Positions 35,254 to 45,597 are shown, counted from the stretch's first letter. The stretch is DNA of 64,000 bases from Bacteroidales bacterium (GCA_021371855.1 JAJFVL010000007.1:1-64000); one strand, 5' to 3'. Program-made: numbers and translations. Notes: generated from the letters alone by a model not told the origin.

Positions 35254-38124
35254 TTATGATTTTGAAACCCTGAAACCTGTAGATGAAAGGCTTATATCAA
35301 CAAATCTTGCCCGCTCATTCGGTCTGTTCTTTTCAAGCAGGCCACGTATTTTTCCGGCTGCATTCATGTCTTTTGAAATAATCAACAAAAAGCCTCCGCC
35401 ACCAGCTCCCAAAAGCTTATATCCCAGTGCATAATCATCAATCAGATCTATGATTTTCTGAATTACTGCGGGATTTGTCCCGCTATCAAGCTTTTTATTC
35501 AGTTCCCAGCTTCTTAACACCTTCTTTGCGAATCCTTCAAGATCGTTTTTTTGAATAGCATCAAAAGTGTCTTCAACATGGTATTTCATATCGCTGAGAA
35601 TTTCAAGATGTTCCCTTGAATTTACAAACATTCCTTTTACAATTTCAGCAAGAATCGTTTTTGCAACCCTTGTAACACCTGTATAATATAACAAAATCAA
35701 TCCGCGAAATTCATCCGATACGAAAAGATCATTTGGCAACCATTTAACAGATGGTTTTTGGTTGATCCCCGGAATTGAACTTATCTGTTTCAATCCATGA
35801 AAAACACCACCATACTGGTCCTGCCAACCGCCACCCGTGGTTAATATCTGTTCAAGCGCAAGAGTTCTGTTACAAATAGTGTTTTTATCCCAGTTCAGTT
35901 TCAGCGCTTCCGACAGAGTTCCAAGAACAGTTGCTGCAATTATTGAGCTGGTGCCAAGACCAGAACCTTTTGGGATCGCAGATAATATTGACATCTCCAA
36001 TCCGCAACCAACGTCTTCAAGCTGATCTTTGAGGGTATTATATTCCTTATATGAATATTCTTTATTGAATCCTGATAATGTTAATGCAGCCTTTGGAATA
36101 GAGAATGGCGAACCGACTGAATCAGTTCCATTTAACTGATCATAAGTTTCAATATCTTCACGCGAACCAATATCTATTGACCTCAAAATAATTTTGTATT
36201 CTTTTAGCGGCCTAATAAAAACCTGCAAAGGAGGTTGTCCGTTTAAATTGACTGCAATATTTATTACAGAACCACCATAAAAAATACAATAAGGCGGGGT
36301 ATCTGTCCACCCTCCGGCAATATCGAGCCGTGCAGGGCTTCTGCCCCATACAATCTGATCGTCAAGAATATTTCGTTGCGGTTTGACTTTTTCGTTTTTA
36401 CTTTGATCAAGAATTGCTTCTCTCAAAAGACCAAACGCCCTGTCTTCGTACGATTTACTCCCCTTTCCCTTATATTCTGATGCCAGGGCCCTGAACATCT
36501 GATCGTAAATCAATTTTTGCAAAGGGGTACGTGAATTTAATTCTTCAGGAAGATCAAGACCATATTTTGTAAAGAGTCGGGCAGTTTTCTTAAGATCGAG
36601 CTGGTAAAATATGCTTCGATCGTGGTTTGCAGCTAATTTGATGAGCGATTTATTTTTCAGATCATTTCTTTGTTCAGAAAGCCGGTCAATATTGCATTCA
36701 GAACAGATATAGTTGAATGACACCCTCCTTGTTTTAAGCCAAAAATCTTTTGAAATCTTATCATCCGGATTCTTCCCTGACATCCATCCGATAAGCGGAT
36801 CAATCTTATCAGAAGATTCAATTTCGGGGAACAGATTATAATCCAGAATATCTGAATCAGAATTGACACCCAGGCATGAATCATCAATATTTCTTTCTTT
36901 AAGCCAATCTGTAAGTTTAACACCCATCCAGATAACACCATCCTTCAGGGAACAATTAAATTTATCATTGAATCCGTAAGGCCTGATGATATATTTATTT
37001 TTACCTGAAGGAATTACATCTATACATATTCCTTCGGGTAAATCGATGTTCCAATTATTCCCGGGTACTCCTGTAATAAAACTGTTCCTTCTTATCTTCC
37101 AGTTTTCATTTACATAAGAGTTTTCTATCCATATGTTCTGATTATTCTCGTTCAGCTTAATATTCACTTCAGAATTCAAAACAAAAATTGAAGGATGAGG
37201 TTTGGAGCCAAAATGAACTATTTCGCGCTGGTCATTAATTCTGTTTTGAATTTTTAAGCAGGAAGTAATAAGATCTGTTGAAGATCCAAAATGGTAAAAT
37301 TCTCCTTTTGACATCGGATATATTTTAACCTTCAGCCTGCTTATTTCATCATCATGACAGAAAGGAGACTCTCCCAACGATTTCCCAAATTCAGAATACA
37401 TGTCATAGAATTTGATAATGGGCGGTTTATCCTTCACCAGCCGGCTGTCGATCCCTGATTTCCGCAGTAGAATGTCAATTGCTTTTTTACTAAAAAGCCA
37501 TATACCGGAATCCATCATATAATAATAGTCAACCAGAAGATCAGACATTGTTTTCTTGTCTGGTTTTTGCAGCATAAAGGAGAGGTCGGAATCCTCATTT
37601 CGCTTGCAGAAGAAAACGCCATGTTTGCTTAAAACTTCTTCTTCGCACCAGATACCAAAACACACAATATCTGCTTCGGGAATATCATTAAACCTGTCTT
37701 CGCTTATTATCAGAACATCGCCGCTCCCTACAAGGAAGTTTAATTTATCGGGAGCATTAATGAGTATGTTGTTATATAATCTGTGCTGAAAATCGAGTAA
37801 GGTCTGATCTATATCCTGCCCTACCGACCATCGGAAAACCGGAACAGGAATATTAACCTTGCCTGTATGTGAGTAAGAAGGAAGACGCCGGCTGTTACCT
37901 CCTGAATTAATAATCAGGAATTTATTCTTTTCAAGCCATTTATCAAATAGTTCCTTGTTTGCTTCATTTATGTAGCATTTAGCTAAGAGGTTTGCAACTC
38001 CTCCCCCTGAACCGATTTTATATTCCACAGGATCGGATGTAAAAAACCATCCGCTGTCATCATTGAGGATCTGACATGAAGCTTTTTCAGCAGCAACAGG
38101 GATATTTACAAGTTTTTTTATCAC
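35254..38124 (-). CDS. fkp: Bifunctional L-fucokinase/GDP-L-fucose pyrophosphorylase (Fkp-like)
   Basis: 956 residues, near the size of Bacteroides fragilis Fkp. The N-terminal half is the GDP-fucose pyrophosphorylase, with the nucleotide-binding INSGGNSRRLPSYSHTGK at about residues 72-89. The C-terminal part, from about residue 590, is a GHMP kinase: WGRSPARLDIAGGWTDTPPY, the glycine-rich IPKGSGLGTSSIIAA and the C-terminal LLGAGGGGFLL. It turns free L-fucose into GDP-fucose using ATP and GTP, so it is a salvage route. The start is GTG at 38124, overlapping the stop of the fucose synthase gene by four bases (GTGA), which is strong coupling. Confidence 0.95.
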   Translation of the reverse strand: MIKKLVNIPVAAEKASCQILNDDSGWFFTSDPVEYKIGSGGGVANLLAKCYINEANKELFDKWLEKNKFLIINSGGNSRRLPSYSHTGKVNIPVPVFRWSVGQDIDQTLLDFQHRLYNNILINAPDKLNFLVGSGDVLIISEDRFNDIPEADIVCFGIWCEEEVLSKHGVFFCKRNEDSDLSFMLQKPDKKTMSDLLVDYYYMMDSGIWLFSKKAIDILLRKSGIDSRLVKDKPPIIKFYDMYSEFGKSLGESPFCHDDEISRLKVKIYPMSKGEFYHFGSSTDLITSCLKIQNRINDQREIVHFGSKPHPSIFVLNSEVNIKLNENNQNIWIENSYVNENWKIRRNSFITGVPGNNWNIDLPEGICIDVIPSGKNKYIIRPYGFNDKFNCSLKDGVIWMGVKLTDWLKERNIDDSCLGVNSDSDILDYNLFPEIESSDKIDPLIGWMSGKNPDDKISKDFWLKTRRVSFNYICSECNIDRLSEQRNDLKNKSLIKLAANHDRSIFYQLDLKKTARLFTKYGLDLPEELNSRTPLQKLIYDQMFRALASEYKGKGSKSYEDRAFGLLREAILDQSKNEKVKPQRNILDDQIVWGRSPARLDIAGGWTDTPPYCIFYGGSVINIAVNLNGQPPLQVFIRPLKEYKIILRSIDIGSREDIETYDQLNGTDSVGSPFSIPKAALTLSGFNKEYSYKEYNTLKDQLEDVGCGLEMSILSAIPKGSGLGTSSIIAATVLGTLSEALKLNWDKNTICNRTLALEQILTTGGGWQDQYGGVFHGLKQISSIPGINQKPSVKWLPNDLFVSDEFRGLILLYYTGVTRVAKTILAEIVKGMFVNSREHLEILSDMKYHVEDTFDAIQKNDLEGFAKKVLRSWELNKKLDSGTNPAVIQKIIDLIDDYALGYKLLGAGGGGFLLIISKDMNAAGKIRGLLEKNRPNERARFVDISLSSTGFRVSKS

Positions 38125-39263
38125 AGAGCCGATTGATCTTTCAAGTACCAGTTATAGAGTTTTTCAATTCCTGAATTTAGTTCCATGCTGTATTTCCAAC
38201 CCAATTTCCCGATTTTGTCTACTGAAATAAGCTTTTTCATTGTACCATCGGGCTTTTCAGAATTAAAAACAAAATTACCTTTAAATCCAATTGCATTCTT
38301 TATGTTATCAGCCAGTTCACTTATAGTTAAATCCTTGCCGGTACCAATATTAAGATGAGTGTTTCTTACCTGGGTTGAATTTCCTGCAATATCTTTAAAG
38401 GAAACGTTATTCATTACAAATATACAGGCGTCAGCCAGATCTTCTGACCACAAGAATTCGCGGCGGGGGGTGCCTGTTCCCCAGATTTCGATATTAACAT
38501 CCATATTCTGAACTGAACCGGATTTTAAAATCTCAATTTCGTCTTCATTACTGCAACCCGTCGTAATCCCATATTTTGACAGAACTTTTAAAATCATTTT
38601 CAGATCAGAATTCCCGTCAACACCTTCAACAGGCCTCCTGGATAAATCTTTTCGTAAAGCTCCTGTATTTTTATTTTCCAGACATTTCCCAAGATAAATT
38701 TTCCTGAGCAATGCCGGCAGAACATGAGAGGTTTCGAGGTTAAAGTTATCGTTTGGACCATAAATGTTTGTTGGCATAACTGAAATATAATCAGTGCCAT
38801 ATTGCAGATTAAAACTCTCGCAAAGCTTTATGCCGGCTATTTTCGCAATAGCATAAGGTTCATTTGTATATTCCAGGGGAGACGTCAATAACACATTTTC
38901 AGTCATAGGCTGAACAGCATCACGTGGATATATACAGGTACTTCCCAAAAACAGAAGCTTTTTAACACTATTTCTGTATGATTCATTAATGATATTAAGT
39001 TCTATCTGAAGGTTATCATTTATGAAATCAGCCCTGTACTTATTATTAGCAACTATCCCTCCTACTTTGGCAGCTGCAAGAATCACATATTCTGGTTTCA
39101 CCTCTTCAAAAAACATCCGTACAGCTTTTTGATCTCGAAGATCCAGTTCCGACGATTTTTTCCCAATAAGGTTAGTATAACCTGATTCAATAAGTTTCTT
39201 CCAAATTGCAGATCCCACAAGTCCTTTGTGACCTGCAACATAAATTTTTGAATTTTTATTCAC
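38121..39263 (-). CDS. fcl: GDP-L-fucose synthase (epimerase/reductase)
   Basis: 380 residues, SDR type. VAGHKGLVGSAIWKKL at the N terminus, NLQIELNIINESYRN, LLFLGSTCIYPRD, the catalytic YAIAKIAGIKLCES and MPTNIYGPNDNF are as in WcaG/Fcl. It converts the Gmd product to GDP-L-fucose with NADPH. It is about 60 residues longer than the E. coli enzyme because of an insert after residue 190 (CLENKNTGALRKD to SVQNMDVNIEIWG), which I believe is common in Bacteroidota. It is coupled to fkp by the 4-base overlap. Confidence 0.93.
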   Translation of the reverse strand: MNKNSKIYVAGHKGLVGSAIWKKLIESGYTNLIGKKSSELDLRDQKAVRMFFEEVKPEYVILAAAKVGGIVANNKYRADFINDNLQIELNIINESYRNSVKKLLFLGSTCIYPRDAVQPMTENVLLTSPLEYTNEPYAIAKIAGIKLCESFNLQYGTDYISVMPTNIYGPNDNFNLETSHVLPALLRKIYLGKCLENKNTGALRKDLSRRPVEGVDGNSDLKMILKVLSKYGITTGCSNEDEIEILKSGSVQNMDVNIEIWGTGTPRREFLWSEDLADACIFVMNNVSFKDIAGNSTQVRNTHLNIGTGKDLTISELADNIKNAIGFKGNFVFNSEKPDGTMKKLISVDKIGKLGWKYSMELNSGIEKLYNWYLKDQSAL

Positions 39264-39323
39264 TTTAAGAAGTAAAAAGAAAATTTAAAAGCCTTGCTTT
39301 ATTTCTGTTTCCGTTCGTTTGAA

Positions 39324-41222
39324 TCAGTTAATTGATGCATACTTGCTTACATATCCCGGAACAATCTCCATCATTGTTTTAACAACTTCTGGTCCTGACT
39401 TTTTGTAAATACTGATCAGAACATCATTTATCTTTGGAAGTATGGTTTCATAATCTGCATCAGCAACCCTTGCAATACTGATTTTGGGATTATAAGTTGG
39501 CAACATGTTTTCATTGCATGAAAAGAGTTCTTCATATAATTTTTCACCCGGCCTGAGTCCGACAAATTTGATTTCTATATCTTCATAAGGTTTAAGTCCT
39601 GACAGACGGATCAACTTTGTAGCTATATCAAGTATCTTAACGGGTTCTCCCATATCAAAAATAAATATTTCTCCCCCATTACCCATAAATCCGGCTTCCA
39701 GAACCAGCTGGCAGGCTTCAGGTATTGTCATGAAGAAACGGGTTATCTCAGGATCAGTGATGGTTACAGGACCTCCCTCTGCTATCTGTTTTTTGAATAA
39801 TGGGATAACTGATCCGTTTGATCCCAATACATTCCCAAAACGGGTTGTCACAAACTTCGTTGTCGTTCCAGTTCTTCTTGCCTGGGCCTGAACCAGTAAT
39901 TCACAAACCTTCTTGCTGGCCCCCATTACATTTGTAGGATTCACTGCTTTGTCAGAGGAAATCATTACAAATTTTTCTGCATGATATTTTATTGCCAGCT
40001 CTGAAATAATCTTTGTCCCGCCGACATTAACTCTGAATGCCTCATGAGGATTGGCCTCCATTAGTGGGACATGCTTATAAGCAGCAGCATGGAAAACTAT
40101 TTCGGGACGGAACTTATTGAAAATGTGGTCCATCTTCTGTTCATTGGTAACGTCTCCTATAATTAATTCATACCGGCAACCAGGAAACTTATCCTTTAAT
40201 TCATTATTTAAATAGAAAGACGGCGTTTCAGCCTGATCAACGAGGACCAGCTGTTTATATTGATATTTTGTAAGCTGTCGCACAATTTCGGATCCGATTG
40301 ATCCGGCAGCCCCGGTAACCAGTATAGTCTTTTGCTTAAGCCCCTCCTCGATCCGCTTCAGATCAAGTGTAATTGGTTCCCTTCCGAGCAAGTCCTCAAC
40401 CTGGACCTTTCTTAGTTGTTTAATCTGCAGGTTTCCGTTCAACCATTGATCAAAGGCGGGTGTATCAAGTACTTCAAGTCCAAGATTGACAACATATTCC
40501 AAAACTTCTTTTTTCTTTCCCGGCGAAATACTTTTTATAGCAAAAATGAATACCTGTATTTCCTCTTCATCAATAAAATCCTTTGTAAGAACACTCTGAG
40601 AATATACCGGATATCCATCGACTTTTTTACCCTGCAGCAAAATGTTGTCATCAATAAAGCCTTTAAGATGATATCCACTTCTGGTATCGCTTTCAACTAC
40701 CCTTTTTACAATAATTCCAGCCTCTCCTGAACCATATATCAGAACATTTTTTTTGTTACTTGTTGATTCCGATAGAAATACATAAAACATTTTTATAAAT
40801 ATCCTGAAGAAAATCAGCGATACTGTGACAGTTACATAATGGATAAGCAAAATAGATATCGGGATATTAAACAATTGACTTAATTCAAATTTCCTGCTGG
40901 AAATTGTAACCAAAACCAATATTGCAAGGGCTGCTGTATTAGTAATCCCAATTATAAATGTGTCCTTTACTGTCGTCTGACGGATTAGTCCGGAATAAGA
41001 TTTTAACAGAAACATGAATATCAGATAAACCAGACAAACCAATAAGGCTTGTTCTATTGCCTCTGGTATACTGAATGAATATGATTCGAAGTTGTATCTC
41101 AGCAGATATGCAATCAGGAAAGTAAAGAAAACTGCAGTAATATCGATCACAAGAACTAACCACCGGGGTAAAGAGTGATTTTTAAAGATTTGTATTGTTC
41201 TGTGTTTAAGAGTTTTTACCAT
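39324..41222 (-). CDS. Membrane-bound nucleotide-sugar 4,6-dehydratase (FlaA1/CapD/WbpM type)
   Basis: 632 residues. An N-terminal membrane region of four to five helices (residues about 17-150) is followed by an SDR domain: TILVTGAAGSIGSEIVRQLT, HAAAYKHVPLMEANP, FVMISSDKAVNPTNVMGASK and TTRFGNVLGSNGSVIPLFKK. The SDK triad form marks this family of UDP-GlcNAc 4,6-dehydratases (WbpM, PglF). It makes UDP-4-keto-6-deoxy-GlcNAc for the SDR, aminotransferase and initiating transferases of the locus. It is one of the central genes for the 6-deoxy amino sugars. A 235-base gap upstream of it contains repeats and a hairpin. Confidence 0.92.
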   Translation of the reverse strand: MVKTLKHRTIQIFKNHSLPRWLVLVIDITAVFFTFLIAYLLRYNFESYSFSIPEAIEQALLVCLVYLIFMFLLKSYSGLIRQTTVKDTFIIGITNTAALAILVLVTISSRKFELSQLFNIPISILLIHYVTVTVSLIFFRIFIKMFYVFLSESTSNKKNVLIYGSGEAGIIVKRVVESDTRSGYHLKGFIDDNILLQGKKVDGYPVYSQSVLTKDFIDEEEIQVFIFAIKSISPGKKKEVLEYVVNLGLEVLDTPAFDQWLNGNLQIKQLRKVQVEDLLGREPITLDLKRIEEGLKQKTILVTGAAGSIGSEIVRQLTKYQYKQLVLVDQAETPSFYLNNELKDKFPGCRYELIIGDVTNEQKMDHIFNKFRPEIVFHAAAYKHVPLMEANPHEAFRVNVGGTKIISELAIKYHAEKFVMISSDKAVNPTNVMGASKKVCELLVQAQARRTGTTTKFVTTRFGNVLGSNGSVIPLFKKQIAEGGPVTITDPEITRFFMTIPEACQLVLEAGFMGNGGEIFIFDMGEPVKILDIATKLIRLSGLKPYEDIEIKFVGLRPGEKLYEELFSCNENMLPTYNPKISIARVADADYETILPKINDVLISIYKKSGPEVVKTMMEIVPGYVSKYASIN

Positions 41223-41388
41223 ATCGAAACAGGAACATTATTCAAAGTTAATTAATTTTTTTAATTTGAAACCATCCTAATTCATCTCATGAGAGAGGAT
41301 TTTTATGAGTCACTTTTGTTATTCGTCTTTATACTTTTGCCTTTTGCCTTTAATCTTTTATCTTTTGCTTTTACATGCTTTCGCCACG

Positions 41389-41421
41389 TCAGTCACATTT
41401 AGAATATTTCTAAATGACTGA
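41389..41421. other. Hairpin in the gap between dehydratase and 4-epimerase genes
   Basis: TCAGTCACATTTAG (41389-41402) pairs with CTAAATGACTGA (41410-41421) around a short loop, with one mismatch bulge. There is no U-run on either strand. The rest of the gap 41223-41457 holds AAAAG-type repeats (41330-41376) and a TTTGTAAC-AAAT-GTTACAAA palindrome at 41445-41464 that overlaps the end of the next gene. Function unknown. Confidence 0.4.
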
Positions 41422-41457
41422 TATTGTGTTAATTAACATATATATTTGTAACAAATG

Positions 41458-42441
41458 TTACAAATTATTCCAAAACCATGTCACAGCCTCCTCAAGTCCT
41501 TCAACTACATTTTGCTTTGGTGAATAACCAAGCAGTTTTTTGGCTTTTTCAATTGAAGCCAGTGAATGAGGTATATCTCCTGCCCTTGTTGGACCATATA
41601 CAGGTTTAATTTTTAAAATCTGATCATCAAATTTACCGGCCATTTCCCTGATATAAGAGAAAAGTTGATTCAGTGTTGTTCTTTCTCCATGTGCAACATT
41701 ATACACCTGGTTAATCGAAGTACTGTCACTAACAACAGCAGCTAAATGGTTAGCCTGAACAACATTGTCGATATATGTAAAATCGCGTGAAACGGATCCA
41801 TCACCATTTATGACGGGAGCCTCATGCTTCATCAGCAATTTTACAAATTTCGGAATCACGGCAGCATAAGCTCCATCAGGATCCTGGCGCTTTCCAAAAA
41901 CATTAAAATACCGTAATCCTATAGTATCGATCCCATAAGATTTTGCAAAATTCGAAGCATACAGTTCATCAACATATTTTGTAATGGCATAAGGTGACAA
42001 CGGGGCCCCGATCTTATCTTCAACTTTTGGCAGATCAGGATGGTCACCATAGGTTGAAGAACTGGCTGCATATATAAATCTTTTAACATCGGCCTCTTTC
42101 GCCGCAAAAAGCATTTTAACAAAACCTCCTATGTTAACATCTGTCGAAGTAACCGGATCTTTTATTGACCTTGGAACCGATCCTAACGCTGCTTCATGAA
42201 ATATTATATCAATATTTCTGACTGATTTTTCACAATCAGCATAGTTTCTTATGTCTCCTTCAATAAGATTAAAATTCTGATTGTTAACAAAGTCTTTCAG
42301 ATTTTCTCTTTTTCCTGTTGAAAAATTATCAAGACAAACGACATGATTACCTGCATTAAGCAATGATTCGATAAGATTTGAGCCAATAAACCCAGCTCCT
42401 CCCGTTACCAATACATTGCTATTCCTCAATATTTTCTCCAT
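41458..42441 (-). CDS. UDP-HexNAc 4-epimerase (WbpP/TviC-like SDR)
   Basis: 327 residues, extended [22 protein letters not shown] opens the Rossmann domain, and [20 protein letters not shown] is the signature of the WbpP/TviC (VipB) group that interconverts UDP-GlcNAc/UDP-GalNAc and their uronic acids. [14 protein letters not shown], the catalytic YAITKYV and [18 protein letters not shown] follow. A WbpP-type assignment is good; the exact substrate (GlcNAc or GlcNAcA) is not certain. Its upstream neighbour is the 2-epimerase gene, 54 bases away. Confidence 0.85.
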   Translation of the reverse strand: MEKILRNSNVLVTGGAGFIGSNLIESLLNAGNHVVCLDNFSTGKRENLKDFVNNQNFNLIEGDIRNYADCEKSVRNIDIIFHEAALGSVPRSIKDPVTSTDVNIGGFVKMLFAAKEADVKRFIYAASSSTYGDHPDLPKVEDKIGAPLSPYAITKYVDELYASNFAKSYGIDTIGLRYFNVFGKRQDPDGAYAAVIPKFVKLLMKHEAPVINGDGSVSRDFTYIDNVVQANHLAAVVSDSTSINQVYNVAHGERTTLNQLFSYIREMAGKFDDQILKIKPVYGPTRAGDIPHSLASIEKAKKLLGYSPKQNVVEGLEEAVTWFWNNL

Positions 42442-42495
42442 TACTTGTTCAAAACTTAAATTTGGCCAATTTAAATCAATTTTTTACAATCGATT

Positions 42496-43659
42496 TCATG
42501 ATTTTTCGAACAGCAGTAATATCTCACTGAGAATAAATTCAGCAGTTTTGCCGTTGCCGTAAAAGCCAGGATATTCCAGAGTATTATGTGATTCCGAGAA
42601 CTTTCCAAACGCTTCCTGTATCCGATCTGCATCAGCATCGACAAGCATTGCAGTGCCGTTCTTCACAAGTTCAACCCATTCAGTCTCCTTTCGAAGAACA
42701 ATGCATGGTTTTTTGAAAAAATGAGATTCTTTCTGTACTCCTCCCGAATCAGTTATGACCATCCTGCAGTTTTTCTCAAGCAGAATCATCTCGAGAAATG
42801 ATACAGGAGGAATAATTTTAATATATCTGCATTCATTAAGCTCATTGTAAAGGCTTTCCAAATTGATTTTTAAGGAGTTAACAGTTCTTGGATGTAAAGG
42901 CATCACAAAGGTAATTGCTTTCTGCTCAGCTATTTTTTTAAGTGTTACCAGTATTTCTTTAAGCCGGTCAACATTATCCGTATTTGTATCCCTGTGAATA
43001 GTGACAAGTATAAAGTTATCCCTTTCCAAAGACAGATGCTCAAATATATTTGCTTTCTTTTTTTCTGCAAGTTCTGCAAAGAATAAAGTATTATCATACA
43101 TTATATCTCCGGCAAGATAGATCTTAGGATTATCGATATTGTAAGGGGGACAATTTTCCGGTCTGAATCCCTCATTCATGAGATTTTTAAATGCCGAATT
43201 CGTAGGTGCAAAGAGTAATGTCGAAGCATGGTCGCTCATTATCCTGTTCAATTCTTCTGGCATTATTTTATTAAATGAACGCAAACCAGCTTCTATATGT
43301 ATAACCGGAAAATGAAGTTTTGAAGCAGCCAATGCTCCAGCCAGTGTGGAATTTGTATCACCGTACAACACGACGCAATCAGGCTTTTCTTTTATCAGTA
43401 TATCTTCGATACCTGTAATCATCATCGCTGTCTGATGCCCATGTGTTGCAGAACCAACTCCAAGGTGGTAATCGGGTTTATGAATTTCAAGCTCTTCAAA
43501 GAAGACCTCTGACAATTCCCTGTCGTAATGCTGACCGGTATGGACAAGAATTTCTATAATATCTTTCGAGAAATACTTACTTATAGCTCTGCTTATGGCT
43601 GAAGCTTTTATAATTTGTGGGCGTGCACCCACAATATTTATTAATCTGATCTGCGACAT
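42496..43659 (-). CDS. UDP-GlcNAc-type 2-epimerase (WecB/WbpI family)
   Basis: 387 residues. INIVGARPQIIKASAISRAI at the start, LVHTGQHYDRELSEVFFEEL, VLYGDTNSTLAGALAA, VIHIEAGLRSFNKIMPEELNR, LVTIHRDTNTDN and TDSGGVQKESHFFKKPCIVL are all conserved in non-hydrolysing UDP-GlcNAc 2-epimerases. The GARPQxIKA form is more like the WbpI branch (UDP-2,3-diacetamido-glucuronate 2-epimerase) than like WecB (GTRPE); that reading would fit the WlbA/WbpB-like gene at 26250. It is the first gene of the minus-strand polysaccharide locus; no convincing promoter is seen upstream of it. Confidence 0.85.
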   Translation of the reverse strand: MSQIRLINIVGARPQIIKASAISRAISKYFSKDIIEILVHTGQHYDRELSEVFFEELEIHKPDYHLGVGSATHGHQTAMMITGIEDILIKEKPDCVVLYGDTNSTLAGALAASKLHFPVIHIEAGLRSFNKIMPEELNRIMSDHASTLLFAPTNSAFKNLMNEGFRPENCPPYNIDNPKIYLAGDIMYDNTLFFAELAEKKKANIFEHLSLERDNFILVTIHRDTNTDNVDRLKEILVTLKKIAEQKAITFVMPLHPRTVNSLKINLESLYNELNECRYIKIIPPVSFLEMILLEKNCRMVITDSGGVQKESHFFKKPCIVLRKETEWVELVKNGTAMLVDADADRIQEAFGKFSESHNTLEYPGFYGNGKTAEFILSEILLLFEKS

Positions 43660-43741
43660 TAAAATTCTACATTTTATCAGGTCCTAAAAATAGAATAAAA
43701 TTATCATGAATAATGAATAATTCGTACAAAGATTTAAACAG

Positions 43742-43771
43742 AAATGGCATCTTGTTGTGAAGATGCCATTT
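43742..43771 (-). terminator. Probable rny terminator
   Basis: AAATGGCATCTT-GTTGTG-AAGATGCCATTT is a perfect 12-bp stem just beyond the rny stop at 43791. The tract after it on the minus strand (CTGTTTAAATC) is only moderately U-rich, so efficiency is uncertain. It separates rny from the polysaccharide locus. Confidence 0.6.
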
Positions 43772-43790
43772 TAAAAAAAATAAATAAACT

Positions 43791-45356
43791 TTATTTTGCA
43801 TAGTTAACCGCTCGTGTTTCCCTGATCACTGTAATTTTTATTTGTCCGGGATAAGTCATTTCGTTTTGAATTTTCCGGGCAATTTCAAATGAAAGGTTTT
43901 CTGCTTCTTTATCAGTTACTTTCTCAGCTCCTACTATAACACGAAGTTCTCTTCCTGCCTGAATTGCATAAGTCTTCATTACTCCGGGATACTGAAGAGC
44001 CAGCGATTCCAGCTCTTTCAACCGCTTAATATACGATTCCACCACCTCGCGACGTGCGCCCGGGCGTGCGCCCGAAATAGCATCACAAACCTGGACTATT
44101 GGAGCTATCAGTGTCGTCATCTCAGTTTCGTCATGGTGTGCGCCAATAGCATTGCAAATCTCCGGTTTCTCCTTATATTTCTCAGCCATTTTCATTCCTA
44201 AAATTGCATGTGGCAATTCAGGTTCATCATCCGGGACTTTCCCAATATCGTGAAGTAGTCCTGCTCTTTTTGCCAGTTTTGGATTCAGGCCAAGTTCTGC
44301 TGCCATAATGGAACAGAGGTTAGCCACCTCGCGGGAGTGCATCAGAAGGTTCTGCCCATATGATGATCTGTATTTCATCTTGCCTATCAATCTGATAAGT
44401 TCAGGATGCAATCCATGGATGCCAAGATCAATAGTAGTCCTTTTTCCTACTTCAAGGATCTCTTCTTCCACCTGTTTTCTGGTCTTTTCAACCATTTCTT
44501 CAATCCTTGCCGGATGTATTCTTCCGTCAGTAACAAGTTGATGGAGGGAAAGCCTTGCAACCTCCCTTCGTACAGGATCGAATGCTGAAAGAACAATAGC
44601 TTCAGGAGTATCATCAACAATTATCTCAACACCGGTAGCTGCTTCAAGAGCACGTATATTACGGCCTTCTCTTCCAATTATGCGTCCTTTCATTTCATCA
44701 GACTCAATATGAAAAACTGTAACTGCATTTTCAATTGCATTTTCTGCAGCAACTCTCTGTATTGTCTGAATCACAATCCTTTTAGCCTCTTTATTCGCGG
44801 TCATCTTAGCCTCATCGAGGATTTCATTGATATAAGACATAGCATCTGTTTTTGCCTCCTCTTTCAACGAATCCACGAGATGATTTTTTGCCTCTTCAGC
44901 TGAAAAGCCAGAGATAGATTCAAGCTGCTCAACCTGCTGCCTGTGAAGTTTTTCAAGTTCTTCAGATTTTTTATCAACGAGTTCAAGTTGGGATGTCAAA
45001 TTTTCGCGTATTGCATCAGCTTCATTCTTTTTACGCTGAGTTTCCTCAATTTTCTGGGACAAAGTCAGCTCTTTTTGCTTTATCCTGTTTTCTGCCTGTG
45101 CTATCCAATTGTTCTTTTCGTTTATTACCTTCTCGTGTTCTGTTTTTAACTGCAGGAATCTTTCTTTAGCCTGCAATATTTTTTCTTTTCTTGTTACTTC
45201 TGCTTCTGCTTCTGCTTCACTAATTATTTTCTTGCTTTTGTTTCTTAGTGCAATCTGCCATATAAAATAAGATGCACCAAAGCCTAAAATAAGGGCTGAT
45301 ATACAAAAAACAGATACCAGTCCGGTACTTATTGTTCCTATTATTAAAGTCATCAT
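43791..45356 (-). CDS. rny: Ribonuclease Y
   Basis: 521 residues. An N-terminal membrane helix ([20 protein letters not shown]), a long coiled coil rich in K/E (about 45-150), a KH domain with [20 protein letters not shown], and an HD domain with [14 protein letters not shown] and [10 protein letters not shown]. It is a membrane-bound endoribonuclease that starts mRNA decay. Gene order zapA, RNA gap, rny is conserved in Bacteroidota as far as I know. Either of two adjacent ATG codons at 45354-45356 and 45351-45353 may be used. Confidence 0.95.
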   Translation of the reverse strand: MMTLIIGTISTGLVSVFCISALILGFGASYFIWQIALRNKSKKIISEAEAEAEVTRKEKILQAKERFLQLKTEHEKVINEKNNWIAQAENRIKQKELTLSQKIEETQRKKNEADAIRENLTSQLELVDKKSEELEKLHRQQVEQLESISGFSAEEAKNHLVDSLKEEAKTDAMSYINEILDEAKMTANKEAKRIVIQTIQRVAAENAIENAVTVFHIESDEMKGRIIGREGRNIRALEAATGVEIIVDDTPEAIVLSAFDPVRREVARLSLHQLVTDGRIHPARIEEMVEKTRKQVEEEILEVGKRTTIDLGIHGLHPELIRLIGKMKYRSSYGQNLLMHSREVANLCSIMAAELGLNPKLAKRAGLLHDIGKVPDDEPELPHAILGMKMAEKYKEKPEICNAIGAHHDETEMTTLIAPIVQVCDAISGARPGARREVVESYIKRLKELESLALQYPGVMKTYAIQAGRELRVIVGAEKVTDKEAENLSFEIARKIQNEMTYPGQIKITVIRETRAVNYAK

Positions 45357-45392
45357 TTATCGTATTTTTAGTATATATATTAATAAAAAAAA

Positions 45393-45585
45393 CCCGCAAA
45401 GTTCCTTCAGCTTTTATAAAACCCCACTTCTGAATGGCTGGAGCTTCTAATTCAGTTTGAACTTCCAATGTCCCGACAAATCGGGATCCCGACGAATCGG
45501 GATGAGGCCTGTTCTGGCTAAACTAAGAGTCGCTCCAAAGTTTTAACTGTTGAGTTTCAAAAATGAATAAAGAAACGATGCGGGC
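45393..45585 (-). ncRNA. Candidate 6S-like RNA between zapA and rny
   Basis: The 256-base gap holds no ORF but shows the plan of a small RNA on the minus strand. A TATAATTG box (45590-45597) lies just upstream, the 5' end CCCGC (45584-45580) pairs with GCGGG near the 3' end (45397-45393), and a run of eight T follows. Inside, GGAGC and GCTCC can pair as a middle stem, and two TCCCGA-N4-TCGGGA hairpins lie toward the centre. Length is about 190 nt. 6S RNA lies beside zapA in other bacteria. A covariance search is needed to confirm it. An alternative is a plain untranslated leader of rny. Confidence 0.5.
45471..45502. repeat. Two tandem 16-bp palindromes TCCCGA-N4-TCGGGA
   Basis: TCCCGACAAATCGGGA (45471-45486) and TCCCGACGAATCGGGA (45487-45502) abut each other. 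A third copy with loop TCTA is at 56104-56119 within a broken tRNA copy. Each folds into a perfect 6-bp stem with a tetraloop. Such short palindromes are interspersed in many Bacteroidota genomes. Confidence 0.75.
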
Positions 45586-45589
45586 AATT

Positions 45590-45597
45590 CAATTATA
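45590..45597 (-). promoter_or_regulatory. -7 box of the candidate small RNA
   Basis: On the minus strand this reads TATAATTG, a 7-of-8 match to TAnnTTTG, five bases before the CCCGC that would be the 5' end of the RNA. No good -33 TTTG was seen at the right distance. Confidence 0.4.
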
